Assembly (NCBI GenBank): GCA_963565915.1
Contig: OY751487.1
Coordinates: forward strand, 4,154,001-4,218,000
Reading direction: 5' to 3'
DNA length: 64,000 nucleotides
From: Entoloma clypeatum
Taxonomy: Eukaryota; Basidiomycota; Agaricomycetes; Agaricales; Entolomataceae
Shown: piece after piece, positions 47,490 through 57,963 of the stretch
How positions within the stretch are numbered: the first letter of the stretch is position 1
How the letters are laid out: every line of letters begins with the position of its first letter
Position numbers and translations under genes: made by a program
Notes under the pieces: generated by a model
What the model was told of the DNA's origin: nothing
The model's input: the letters and a program-made list of their open reading frames with translations, nothing else
Database searches by the model: none

Positions 47490-48322
47490 ATGCAAGTCCG
47501 TCCTTTTGTTCTTTTCGGGCATCTGGAATGTAACTCACGCCCCACTTCTTCAGCCGGACTCAGTGCATTTGCTACAGGTCTTTACGGGATTTCCAGGAGG
47601 AATCCAAATTACGGCTTACTAGCCACTGCAGCTGGAGTGAATAGCGGTGTAACTGCCGTCACTTTTTTTGGTGAGTAGCAAAAAGGACTCTGTCGCTAGA
47701 TTTAGTTCTTCAACGATGAGTATCAAGGAATACGTGAATTTGTTGTCAGTCCGCTATTGGTCCGTTCCATGTCATCGCCCCAATACGCACGAAGAAGACA
47801 TGAATTGGGTATTGACAAGGTACCAGGACCCGACTCACCTATCCCAGACTTGCCGACATGGTCAGATCTGCGACAACATAAGACGCTGGACAGTGGAATC
47901 AGTGGTGCCTTGGCAGGTGGTCTGTTGCGAGGATGGAAATGTGCGTATACTTCCTAGGTTCGTATCTTTTTCTCTGTTGATCTCATCATTTTGCTTCAGC
48001 TGGACGACGCGCCGTCATCCCTGGGTCATTGTCGATTGGCGCCATCTGCACGCTACTGCAGCTGGCCTACAACGAACTCAGCATCACGAGACTCAGATAC
48101 CTCTCCAACTCGAATGGAGTGGCTTCCTTACCGATACCATCGACAACTGCTGCCACAAAATCAGTTGCTGAACGTTTTCTCGCATTTTTGGGGATGAAAG
48201 AGATCACCGATGAGGAATATCTGGAGAAGATGATGAAGAAGAGAGAGGGTTACTTGAAGCAGATCGCGGAATTGGAGGGACAACTCGCAAAGGAAAACGA
48301 GGAGAAAAGTAGCTCGCCATAA
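47490..48322 (+). CDS. Conserved hypothetical, probable mitochondrial membrane protein
   Basis: Three exons from ATG 47490 (MQVRPFVLFGHLECNS) through GLSAFATGLYGISRRNPNYG, an intron at about 47670-47723, then GIREFVVSPLLVRSMSSPQY and SGISGALAGGLLRGWK. A second intron (about 47940-47998) leads to SGRRAVIPGSLSIGAICTLL and a charged helical C-terminus (EYLEKMMKKREGYLKQIAEL). The two Gly/Ala-rich stretches (SGVTAVTFFG and SGALAGGLLRGW) recall Tim17-like membrane segments, but the resemblance is weak. Divergent from dynactin p27, 148 bases between starts. No assigned function. Confidence 0.65.
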
Positions 48323-48346
48323 CACCTACTATATCTATCACAGGGC

Positions 48347-49747
48347 CTAATTCGAACTTTTCCATATCTCGAGCGCGCCATTGCCATCGGCAGTCAAGCC
48401 ACCAACGATGACTCTTTTTGTATCCACAATCAGTGCATTGACTTTTCTGACCCTTTGGGTTTCTGTTCTCAAGATCTTGTCAACTTGGATACTGTGCTCT
48501 TTCTCGTCCCAGACGACTGTATGTCGGGATACCACTCCCATCAGAGTTGATACAGTCAATATACCCAACTCGTCAAAAGCCCTAAGGTTGTTGCAGTGAT
48601 AAGGACACAGGATTTCGATATTCGAAGGACGTACATGGCCACGAGTGGTCCTTCAGCAATCTTCATTGCAGTTGACTCATCTTCATTTAGACCATCCCAT
48701 TTCCTCTTCTTCTTTCCCGGAAATTTTTGCCCGCCGCACCCTATCCATAATCTACCATCAGAAGTGCCTGCTGCGATAAAGTCTGTCGATGATATGGCGG
48801 TGGACGTAACAAACGGCGGTGCCAGAGTCATTCCACCAACCTGGCTGTAGGTCGCTAGTGAATCACACTTGAGAGTTGTTGGTATATGAAGAGTAGGTCT
48901 TACACATTTTGCGGGATGATAACAGTTTTCCTTCAAGAAAATCAAAATGCAGCAGTGCCATATCATATCCACCGCTGACGATTTCTCGTGGTCGATGAGG
49001 GATAAACAGTACAGAACCGCAAACCTGTGAAGTGGTGAACGGTCAAGGCTGAACTGTCAAGGCTTCGTAGCCATTGGGGACAGATCATACGCTTTCATGT
49101 TTTACCTTCATTCGTGAAACTGCTTTCGTCGATAGATCGACAACACCAACGACTCCAGAATCCATGCTGAACGCAATATGACTTCTGTTCACATGTAGCG
49201 CGAGCTGGATATCTGATGAAAATAAGCCCACAACTTGTCGAGATCGAACAGTCACCTCGTTCAAAATGTCCTCCCCAGATTCACCAAGCTCGATAACTTC
49301 CAGTGCATCTTCTACCGTTTGGATCATCTTATCGGTGTCGGTTCTGAAGTTCATGATCTAAGCGTATGTCGAGATATCGAGTATCAGGAGGCTGACGGGC
49401 AGAGTACTGGCTCAGGAGGGATCGACTTACCCGGCTTCCACAAGCCAACCAGACATCTCGTAGCTCTGACCCTGGTCGTTTGAGGGGGACGATGGAGGAC
49501 ACTTCTGCCCCAAGGACTCGAATCGCCTTGATTACTTTGTATGACGACAAATCGTATACACGAAGAGACCCGTCCTCTGTTACGAAAGTCGTATATCTTT
49601 TCTTCACTAGAGGATATTGGCGACCTGATGCGCACCTGAACCGACGAACAGATGACCAGCGTGGCCAAAGGCAAGAGATGATATGTGCGCAGATAGTTCC
49701 AAGGTCTTCTGTAGATCGTAAATCTCTGACGGATTGAAGTCATCCAT
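48347..49747 (-). CDS. WD40-repeat protein
   Basis: Starts MDDFNPSEIYDLQKTLELSA with HISSLAFGHAGHLFVGS, then VTEDGSLRVYDLSSYKVIKA, SGVVGVVDLSTKAVSRMKV and REIVSGGYDMALLHFDF. Next are TDFIAAGTSDGRLWIGCGGQ, a Lys-rich loop (KKKRKWDGLNED) and a last strand IVGGLTADGNGALEIWKSSN. At least five or six propeller blades are visible; repeats are degenerate. Overall layout resembles WDR53-like proteins, but I would not assign more. Six or so introns. Its stop is 25 bases from the stop of the converging upstream gene. Confidence 0.8.
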
Positions 49748-50057
49748 GTTTCCTTCCGGTCCTGACGGCGGAGTGGTCCAGTGTTTGCCGGTACTTACTA
49801 GTGGCTGCGTCGATTTACGTCCATGGTTGAGAGCAGGTCTTTAGCGAAGCGGCCCTGAGCGAAAAGAAAATCGTTCAAAAGGATACACCTGATCATTCAA
49901 TGCATTGTTTTGCTTTTATTTCTTCTACAAAAAACCATGATCATCTCTCTACAGCCTAGGGCCCGACCGTTAACCAGCGAGGACGTTAGAGCTCCGTGCC
50001 CAACCTGGAAAGAGAACCACAAGTGCAAAAGTAACATTAACAATCTATTCGTGAACA
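49748..50057. promoter_or_regulatory. Upstream region of the WD40 gene
   Basis: About 310 bases between the WD40 gene start and the AHA1 stop on the same strand. AT-rich around 49890-49940. No coding exon or named site seen; expected to hold the WD40 promoter and the AHA1 3' flank. Confidence 0.4.
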
Positions 50058-51525
50058 TTATTTTGGAGGCGAGGGAGGGGACAGGAAATAGGGTATAGAG
50101 AAAGATGCCACAAGGACCAACAAAGCTATAGAGATGGTTGGGGCATAGGACGCCGAGGTACCAGGTGCTAATTGAGAATTGCGCTTGGAGACCTGGGACT
50201 TCCTAGAGAGCGAGGATACTGAAGGCTCAAGTTGGAAGAGCTGTACGTACCCAATAGATTTGAAACCATGAATACTAGAACAGGTAAACTTCATTGGTCT
50301 GTATCATCCGGAAATGATTGGAAATACGTACTAATACCCTTCAATATTCCTCTTGATCTCTTCTTCCATCCCAGTGGGAACGCCAGCGAGAGAGAAAGTC
50401 ACTGAAGTGGAATCAGTAGATTGCTCAAGAGTCGTCGTCAGTGTACCGGTGTGCCCTACAGAGTTTCGAAAATCAAGTTAAATGAACTGGAGAGTCCATG
50501 TGTCAGACGGGCTTATTCATACCTGCTGGCCATGTTGGACTGGCCAACGCCCAAGACTGTACAATTTCTCGAGGTGGTGTCAGAGAAACGTATTTCCCTT
50601 TCACACCGCCACCAAACAGAGAATAATCGCCTCCTACTTCTGCAGCCGACTATCCAGACCACGTATCTGAGTCTTTGTATCATGATATATGTTTAAGGAA
50701 ACCAACAAACCTGAGCAGAGGCGCGGGTCCACAAAGGAATCCTTCTCTCGTCGGTGAGCAAGCTAAACAAGTCATCGGCGGAAGCTTGGAAAGTAGCTTT
50801 CACTTTGATGGTCTTTGTGTTCAGCGCTTTTGGATCCGCTTTTTTGACTTGCGCGGGAACTGGTGGTGTGGAAATAGATGCAACGGGGGTAGCAGCCGTG
50901 GTCCCATTCGCCGGAGCCGGAGTGGCGGCACGACTGGGGTCCGTACTAACAGTGAGATCCTTGCCGTGAGTATCGATGAGAGCCACGGGAAATTCAGCAA
51001 ACTTGGCCTCAAGGGCGGCAGGTAGACGAGATTTCGCAAGATTGAATAAAGCTTCGACTTCGGGAGATCGTTTCGTCGAGAGCCTCCATTCGTACTACGA
51101 GTCAGGTTAAGATACCCGGATACCAATGCAATGACAAGGATAGCTCACAGAATAAACAGCCACACCGTCCAAGGTGATTTCATGAGAAACCTCTGGAATT
51201 GTGAGGGATCCTTTCACTTCTGTCCCATCGCTCGCGGTGCCCTCCCAATCGAGTGAAATTTTGCAATCATAGATCGTGATCAACCTTGGCACATAACGTC
51301 AAGGCCGAGAAAGGGTATGAAGTGATGTATCGAATACTTAGATTTCCGTTGTCCTAATTCCATGTCTCCATCGACATCTGTGACTTTCGAAACGGAAACC
51401 ACTTCGCCCTCCTTGTCGCCGGTGATGCTGATGGCTGTTAATTCGCGTTCAAACCATTCGGAGCCCCAGCGGGTGACGTTCTTGTTCTTCCAGTGCCAAT
51501 TAGCGGTGGATGGGGGAAGGGCCAT
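50058..51525 (-). CDS. aha1: Activator of Hsp90 ATPase (Aha1) with C-terminal membrane tail
   Basis: Cochaperone that stimulates Hsp90 ATP hydrolysis. N-terminal domain: NWHWKNKNVTRWGSEWF (the conserved NWHW motif), SKLITIYDCKISLDWEGTAS, then SYEWRLSTKRSPEVEAL. A low-complexity Ala/Thr/Pro linker is followed by the C-terminal AHSA1 fold: KVKATFQASADDLFSLLTD, GGDYSLFGGGVKGKYVSL and the end HGFKSIG. Unlike the usual form, which ends near there, the frame continues with SKRNSQLAPGTSASYAPTIS and a hydrophobic span IALLVLVASFSIPYFL before PPSPPK and the stop. A 48-base intron with a strong donor (GTACGT) right after KSIG is a multiple of three, so the tail stays in frame whether or not it is spliced. 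Five or six introns in all. Confidence 0.9.
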
Positions 51526-52580
51526 GTTCTCGCTGCTTGATGTCCTATAAGTTGGTGAGTAGATTGCCACGTGTAGAGCAAGTAAATTTTGTTTGTATGT
51601 GCAGTCTTTCCACGATGTTCCAGGTTTTTCTTTGTGTTGTGGCTTCACCATGCGTCTCAGCCATCGCGCGAAAACTCATCGATCATCCCCAGGGCTCCCC
51701 GATTCTGGGCTGAACTACAAGCTATGTTGACCTCCTACGGCGCTGGTCTATCTGCTTCTAGTACCAGCTTCATTGCCAACGCCTATCTTCTCCAAGCCTG
51801 TTATGTCACCGCTATATATGAAGTGTTACTGTCGATCTTGGCGCTGCCTCGTGCCTTTCACCCATTCCGCTAGAAGACCGCGAATTATTTCGTTGTTTCA
51901 TATACAAATATCACGGAGAGCTGTCTTTCCTCTCACTCCTCTGGCTCTTGACACGGTCGGTGCTGCACTTAATACTCCTATATGCTGGATTGCCTCTGGC
52001 GCATGATTGATGGTCCAGGATCTGCCTTCTTTCGACCCGCATCATCGTTTTTATCACGGAACGTCGCCTCCGTCAAAGGTTCATGTGGCGTATCCACATA
52101 ATTTACGGACGCTATCACGATATATTGGACCGCACTTGGGCCCCTATCATGGCTCTGCCTGGAACTAGGCACTTCCTGCCATGCAAACTCTCTCTGGAGG
52201 AGAGTGAACCACGTCCTATCTGGCATTGTTATCGCGGTGTTGCTGAGACAGACGATGATTAATGAACATTCAATTTTCACAGTTTGGCTTGTTTGACAGC
52301 AAGAGCGTTGTTGAAGCGCACACGACATGAACCGCATTTCCTTGACCCCCTGCTGCCACTCGTCGGTACACGTTGTCATCAAACACACTGCTCAATTCTC
52401 GTCATCTAGCATATGAGTGAAATTTGGTACCGGTTGCGTCCTGCGCATCGGCCTTAACCGATTACATCAACCATTTCATCCTTAAGAATTTGAGGTGGGG
52501 CTGATTTAGAACAAATGCGGTGATCCGTCTGACATCATGTGACTGTAGCCGAAGTTTTCGGATTTTGTTGTCCCTGAACA
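51526..52580. other. Intergenic region with one unassigned minus-strand open frame
   Basis: About 1 kb between the AHA1 start and the orphan frame at 52581. A minus-strand frame at 51978-52388 (136 codons, ATG start, beginning MCLMTTCTDEWQQGVKEMRF) is intact but matches nothing I know. The codon pattern is not strongly coding. No known element is seen in the rest. Confidence 0.3.
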
Positions 52581-52985
52581 ATGAACAATACGGCCTCGAC
52601 AACGTCGAAAATCCCATTACTTCGGCTCCCTTGTAGAATCGGCGATCTTGTGAGTAAATTGGAGTCTTTCTCTTTTTTGAAAAATCTTATCAGAACATTG
52701 ACGCTAATTATAGGGCAATTCGTCTACCTTCGTTCCGAGTGGTTTGACGTTAGGCACCCTTTCTGTCAATGCGTCAACGCGCCGTTCTTGATTGAAAGCG
52801 TCAAAAAAGCGTTTTCGCAGGGCCGTCTCCTCAATTTTGGGATGCGGCAAGCGCTGAAAGTCCAAGCCATGAGCTGGGCCCTGCATCCTATAGCTCGTTG
52901 TTTTCATTTAATGAAGTACTTCACCGTTTCTAACATGCCAGCTCCGCAGGACAACATGCTTTTGCTGAGAGGAACGGTGTTCTAA
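52581..52985 (+). CDS. Possible small orphan gene upstream of the terpene synthase
   Basis: An intact ATG-started frame of 134 codons (MNNTASTTSKIPLLRLPCRI...) ending 28 bases before the first in-frame ATG of the terpene synthase. A clean GT...AG intron (about 52649-52713) would instead give a 46-residue peptide with GNSSTFVPSGLTLGTLS. A minus-strand frame overlaps it (52704-52907). No family recognised, so it is listed as doubtful; it could also be part of the 5' leader of the next gene. Confidence 0.2.
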   Translation: MNNTASTTSKIPLLRLPCRIGDLVSKLESFSFLKNLIRTLTLIIGQFVYLRSEWFDVRHPFCQCVNAPFLIESVKKAFSQGRLLNFGMRQALKVQAMSWALHPIARCFHLMKYFTVSNMPAPQDNMLLLRGTVF

Positions 52986-53013
52986 AAGCCATTGTTCCCA
53001 GCAAATTCGGCTC

Positions 53014-54632
53014 ATGCCCCCCTCTCAGCGTGACGCGTTGGAAGTCGCTCCGGACATCCTTCCATTATCTCGTCCGGTTTTGGATATTCCTGAAGAGAAC
53101 AAACCGAGACAAGGATGGGAGAGCACAACGAAACCCGTGGCTTATCTTGGCATCATCTGGGGCCATGTATATAATCTCTTCACTTTTCTTGTGAGCTTCC
53201 TCCGACCCATCATTAACTTTTTCCGCACACTCTTCTCCCTCTCACAACAAAAAATGGTCGCGCCCTCTCAACCCACTTCTTTCATCCTCCCCGACCTTGT
53301 CTCGCATTGCACTTTCCCCCTTATTTATCATCCCGACGGTGACGCCATTGCTCAGCAATCCGTTACATGGCTGGACAATAACTGTCCCGACCTCTCGCCA
53401 AAGCAACGGATCGCACTTCGGGGCCTGCAAGCAGGCGAGCTCACCGCTTATTGTTATAACACCACTACGCCCAAGCGGCTGCGCGTCGTTTCCGACTTCA
53501 TGAATTATCTATTCCACTTGTTCGTTTCCGCTCCTCCTGTAATTAACAACTGAGCTGACATCTTTGTTAAGGGACAACATCAGTGACGGCATGATGACCC
53601 GGGAGACCGACGTCCTTTCCGATGTCGTTATGAACGCACTGTGGTTCACCAACCGATACATGCCAACCACTCGACCAGGAAAAGAACAGCCCATCGAGGA
53701 ACTCAACCCCGGGAAGTTGGCTCGAGAGTCAGTAAACTTTCCCCCTTCCTATGGTCGTAATGGTTTCTGACATGGCTGGACTTTTTTACCTTCGTGTTAG
53801 CTTTTGGGCTCGGTGCATTCCCGATGCTGGACCTGGCTGCCAAGCCCGTTTCAAGGAGACATTGGAACTCTTCTTCGAAGCGGTGAATATTCAGGCTCGC
53901 GCTCGTGGTGATGGGATTATTCCGGACCTCGAATCTTATATTGATGTTAGGAGAGATACATCAGGTAATCTTTTGCGCTGAAAAAAAAATTCAACACTCT
54001 AACGATACCCCAGGATGCAAGCCGTGTTGGGCTCTCATCGAGTAAGTTCTCGCGACGCCACTTTTCCGCCGTTCCTCCTCCTGATATTTCTCCAGATATG
54101 CCCTCGACATTGATCTTCCCGATTTCGTTATAGAACATCCTATCATTGACGCCCTCAATCGCCTCACAAATGACCTCGTTACTTGGTCCAATGTAAGCTG
54201 CTGCTTCATAGTCGCTTCCCACTGCAATCCTCAACGACTTTTCAGGACATTTTTTCTTACAACGTTGAGCAATCTCGGGGCGATACGCACAATATGATCG
54301 TGATTCTTATGGTGCACCACAATCACACGCTTCAAAGTGCGGTTGACTATGTCGGAGATCTCTGTGCTCAAACTATCGATTCCTTCATCGAGAACCGTAG
54401 CAAGGTGCCGTCCTGGGGCCCAGAAATCGACAACATGGTTCAGCGATACATTGTTGGCCTCCAAGACTGGATCGTTGGGTGCGGTCTTCGTTTTGATTTC
54501 GGCCTTTTGTGGGTGTCTGACGGTAATTTCAGTTCACTTCACTGGAGCTTCATGACACACAGATACTTCGGGTTGCAAGGTGCAAAAGTGAAGAACACCA
54601 GATTTGTGAAGCTCCTCCCTCACAAGGAGTAG
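53014..54632 (+). CDS. Sesquiterpene synthase (class I terpene cyclase)
   Basis: Cyclises farnesyl diphosphate in a Mg-dependent reaction. The conserved part starts at ATG 53254 (MVAPSQPTSFILPDLVSHC). The metal-binding aspartate motif DNISD is rebuilt over an intron with a GTTCGT donor (FHL, then DNISDGMMTRETDVL). The NSE motif is NDIFSYNVEQSRGD, also joined over an intron, and the C-terminal WSFMTHRYFG carries the Arg-Tyr pair that senses diphosphate. About six introns; C-terminus KLLPHKE. All catalytic motifs are intact. The same frame is open upstream to ATG 53014, adding 80 residues with a strongly hydrophobic stretch (about residues 45-75); whether this is translated is unknown. No P450 or other pathway gene lies beside it. 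Product cannot be predicted by eye. Confidence 0.9.
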
Positions 54633-55015
54633 AAAACACCCGGCAATGTTATTATTTGTATCTTATTTTACTTCGTACTGGCTGCTTAGCGTTTGATTAA
54701 TTTTCGCAATTCTTTGTATCATTGAGTGTTTTTACCCTATCCATCTCTTAGTAGTTGATTTCTGGACATTTCATACATATACCAATTAGGACTAGTTTGC
54801 CTCCCTAACATTCAAGCTGAATGACATTGTTTCTCATCGCTGAAAATGTTCAGGTCAAACTTGAAGCTTTGAAGGCCTCCATCGTGATATGGGGGATGGA
54901 GATTATGGCCTTCGTGATCGTGGATTAGGTGTCGAATGTCATTGACGTCATCGAAGCGGGATTTTTTATATATGTCCGCACCCCACCATCGCGCTGCCAC
55001 TGTCGTCTTCCCACT
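54633..55015. promoter_or_regulatory. Intergenic region between terpene synthase and TMEM69-like gene
   Basis: About 380 bases, AT-rich at 54650-54800 (3' flank of the terpene synthase). It should hold the promoter of the TMEM69-like gene. A TATATA-like word occurs at about 54968-54974, some 45 bases before that start codon. No coding exon seen. Confidence 0.4.
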
Positions 55016-56271
55016 ATGAACAGGCTCTTAATAATCCGCCCCTTTACACGCTCGGCTCTTCGAGGCGCATCGCCCTTTCTTCATAAACACCTTCGACCAA
55101 CTTCTTTGACCCCACCGCTGGTACACACAAGAACAGTCGCAAGCACCGTTTCAAATAAGCCCGCGAGTCAAACGCTCGAGCATGCTGCAACCAATATCAA
55201 AGAGGAGGTCGGAAACTCTGCCACCGACCTTGCAAAAGTTATTGCTGGCACAAACGTGAAAAACGTCAACATTACATCCACCGAATCTTTTGTGAGCCAA
55301 ACTTCAACAGTTTTCGAGCATTCGCTAATGCCCCAAGTAGCTGGGGATAACTAGTCTGGTCGCACAAGAAGTTCCCAAACCGATACTGGTGTTCGGCCTT
55401 GCTGGTTTGTTGATTTTACGAGCAAGGATTCAGCACCTGAATATATGCGCCAAAAATCATAGGTACAATTCCATACCTCGCAACAGGTGCAACCACCGTC
55501 TATCTGGCGCACGTCGCAAATCTCGCAGCAAGTGGAATAGTGACGAACATTGATCCAGGCGTTGCTCTTACAATACTTGACCAAGCTCTGAACATCCAAG
55601 TGACCTATGGCGCAGTCATCCTATCCTTCCTCGGTAAGTTTTCAAGGACCACTGATTGAGATATTGAAATTGGGTGCGCCTCAGGCGCCTTGCACTGGGG
55701 AATGGAGATCGCTGGCTATGGTGGGTACAAAGGGTACCGTCGACTGGCGCTTGGAGCAGCTCCGTTGTTGGTTGCTTGGCCCTCTCTAGCATTACTACCT
55801 ACGAATGCTTTGATCGTCCAGTGGATCGGTTTCACCGCATTGTGGTGGGCGGATGCAAGAGCTAACAGTTGGGGATGGAGTAGGCGCATTGTACTGTCTT
55901 CAGACACATGATTGGCGCTGACTGCAGAACACTAGCACCAGAGTGGTATGCTCAGTATAGATTCTACCTTTCGATCCTGGTTGGTACTTGGTAAGATCGA
56001 TAACATAGGGAAGGGAAGGCATGTCAACTGACTTCACTAAAGCATCATCGGCTCTCTCGCTGGTACATCGTTTTTCGGGCCCGTCGCAGGACATGGTCTC
56101 CTCTCTCGAGACCTTGAAATGCTTCGAGAACAGAGGAGAGAGCTGTTGCCACTGAAGTCGCAAGTAGCCGTCACCAGCGACCTGGAACTAGTACCCGCGA
56201 GCCCTGAGGGCGACCATTTCGTCAAGATACACAGAAAAGAGCATGACTCTGAGGCGAAGAAACCAGAGTAG
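55016..56271 (+). CDS. TMEM69-like (DUF3429) mitochondrial membrane protein
   Basis: The N-terminal 50 residues (MNRLLIIRPFTRSALRGASP...) are basic and free of acidic residues, as for mitochondrial import. After introns (about 55352-55365 region and 55402-55465) comes the membrane domain: IPYLATGATTVYLAHVANLA, QVTYGAVILSFLGALHWGME, GYKGYRRLALGAAPLLVAWP and FTALWWADARANSWGW, then WYAQYRFYLSILVGTCIIGS. The FLGALHWGxE motif and the WYxxYRFxLT-like end are typical of the DUF3429/TMEM69 family. The cytosolic or matrix tail is charged and ends HDSEAKKPE. The family has no well-defined biochemical role. Confidence 0.82.
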
Positions 56272-56676
56272 AAGAACGCGCAAGGGCATTGGATCGAGAG
56301 CTTGTACGCATGTATATTATGTTCAGAGCATTGAATGATTAACCAGCTTCTATTTGGCCTCTGTGATGCTAGAAATTTGAGAGGTAACACATGACCATGT
56401 GCCAGCAAAGTTGATCAGAGTTATTTCCGTCTCCCGGTAACCGGGGTTTCCCACCTACTTACTTCCTTATCGCTTGGACAGCAACCATCGATTTGCTGGT
56501 CGATTCATTCATTCTTGCCTATGATCTATTAGTGCCTTTCGTCTTTTCTTCGTTCTCGCTGGCCTGCGACTTCCTCAAACGGCCCTGGTTCATCCTTCTT
56601 GGAATCCCTTGCACTGCATCTCATCACCCTCAGGTAGTCCCCACACTGGCTGCCAACTCTTTCGAAGCCACCAGAC
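56272..56676. other. Intergenic or 5' leader region, no gene called
   Basis: About 400 bases. A plus-strand frame at 56493-56807 begins with hydrophobic residues (LAYDLLVPFVFSSFSLACDF) and overlaps the start of the SH3 gene in another frame. It could hide an upstream exon with a signal sequence for that gene, but no in-phase splice was found. Otherwise 3' flank and promoter. Confidence 0.3.
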
Positions 56677-57762
56677 ATGCAAGCAAAAATCCAACGTCGC
56701 TTCCCCGCAGTGCGGGCCTATCACAAGAAGCGACTTCCCCCAATTTTAAAACCAAAACCCGACGACGATCCAGACACAGATGCAGATCATCGCCCCCACG
56801 GCGTTGACCTCACTCCTGATGACATATTGACAATAGTTGGTTCAAGGCTTCCTTTAACCATCCCTAAACCAACACCACCATTCATCGCTCCGACCATCGC
56901 CGTTGGCATACCTCCCCCCCATCCCCCCTCCTTGACTCCATTGATCCCCCTTACAACATCGTCTCCATTGAGCTCGAGCTCGGGCTCCCTCCCAGCATCA
57001 TCTCTTTCGAGCTCGATTTTTCCAAGCTCCCCCATAGCAATTGCAACGACAATCCCGGGGACGCCAATTCAGACTATGGCGTCGCCAAAAACGAGTGCAG
57101 CTTCCAGTAACGAAGGTCAAGGTAATTTTGTTCCGACCAGTGCATCCAAGGCTCGGACCACTCCAGTCGGTTCCATTGTTGGAGTTATTTTAGCCGTTTT
57201 CGTTGCTATAGCGCTTTTGGGTCTCTTGTACAGGAGACGTTCGATAACGGCAAGGCTGAGGCTGAGGAGATGGGCCGACAACAGTGGTAGCGCAGTGATA
57301 TCCCCATGGATTGACTACAGGGAAAAATTGACGATTCCCGAGCCATCGCTTGCGGCGATTTCTTCCAACGACCGTGCAGGCCGGCTGTCGGGTATACCGC
57401 TCGCGAACGGTCTTCCCTATACCCCCCCACCACGACCACCTGTCCCGCCGCCTGCTTATGGAAGTAAAACGAGCGCTCCCGTTATGCCTCCGAGGGTTCT
57501 GGTCACTCTAACCCAGCGTGCAGGAGCAGTGCGCCCGCCGTCCTCCGCCACCGTGCAGATCACCTCTACTTTCATTCCGACTCTTCCGGACGAACTCTCC
57601 ATCAGTATTGGGGATGGCCTGCGTGTTTTGGCGGAGCACGACGACGGTTGGGCACTTTGTGTTAATGCACGGGGAGAGAAAGGCATGGTGCCGTTGGAAT
57701 GCTTTGGTGAGGGGAAGGCATTGACGGGTGCGGGTGCGGAAGAGTCTGTCAAGGATTTCTAG
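56677..57762 (+). CDS. Single-pass membrane protein with C-terminal SH3 domain
   Basis: One exon, 361 residues. The first half is Pro/Ser/Thr-rich low complexity, likely glycosylated and outside the cell. One membrane span (VGSIVGVILAVFVAIALLGL) is followed by a basic stop-transfer patch (LYRRRSITARLRLRRW). The cytosolic part has Pro-rich PPPRPPVPPP and an SH3 domain at residues about 296-345: FIPTLPDELSISIGDGLRVL, the EHDDGWALCVN motif with the conserved Trp, and GEKGMVPLECF. This layout is seen in fungal cell-surface proteins such as Fus1-like or Sho1-like ones, though Sho1 has four spans. No signal peptide in the called frame. Confidence 0.82.
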   Translation: MQAKIQRRFPAVRAYHKKRLPPILKPKPDDDPDTDADHRPHGVDLTPDDILTIVGSRLPLTIPKPTPPFIAPTIAVGIPPPHPPSLTPLIPLTTSSPLSSSSGSLPASSLSSSIFPSSPIAIATTIPGTPIQTMASPKTSAASSNEGQGNFVPTSASKARTTPVGSIVGVILAVFVAIALLGLLYRRRSITARLRLRRWADNSGSAVISPWIDYREKLTIPEPSLAAISSNDRAGRLSGIPLANGLPYTPPPRPPVPPPAYGSKTSAPVMPPRVLVTLTQRAGAVRPPSSATVQITSTFIPTLPDELSISIGDGLRVLAEHDDGWALCVNARGEKGMVPLECFGEGKALTGAGAEESVKDF

Positions 57763-57963
57763 TCCCGCTGTGTTACGACGGGAGGATTGTCTGTGCTGTA
57801 TTCCTTTACTACGTAATGATGAGCACGTGTCAACGATTGTTACTCCGCGTCCTACACTCACTCACCATGACGGTAGCTTTGTGCAGCTATCTCAAAGGTT
57901 GCCTCTCGACCACCAACTCACCCATTTGATAGTGACAAAAACTCAAGTTTTCCTGGCACCAGC

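Noticed and set aside
53014..54632. Biosynthetic gene cluster around the terpene synthase
   Set aside because: Neighbours are Aha1, a TMEM69-like protein and an SH3 protein; there is no P450, oxidoreductase, transporter or transferase within about 8 kb other than the distant tandem-A gene.
57456..57861. Minus-strand frames opposite the SH3 gene
   Set aside because: The plus strand has a full SH3 domain and membrane span; the antisense frames are low complexity by reflection of the Pro/Ser-rich codons.
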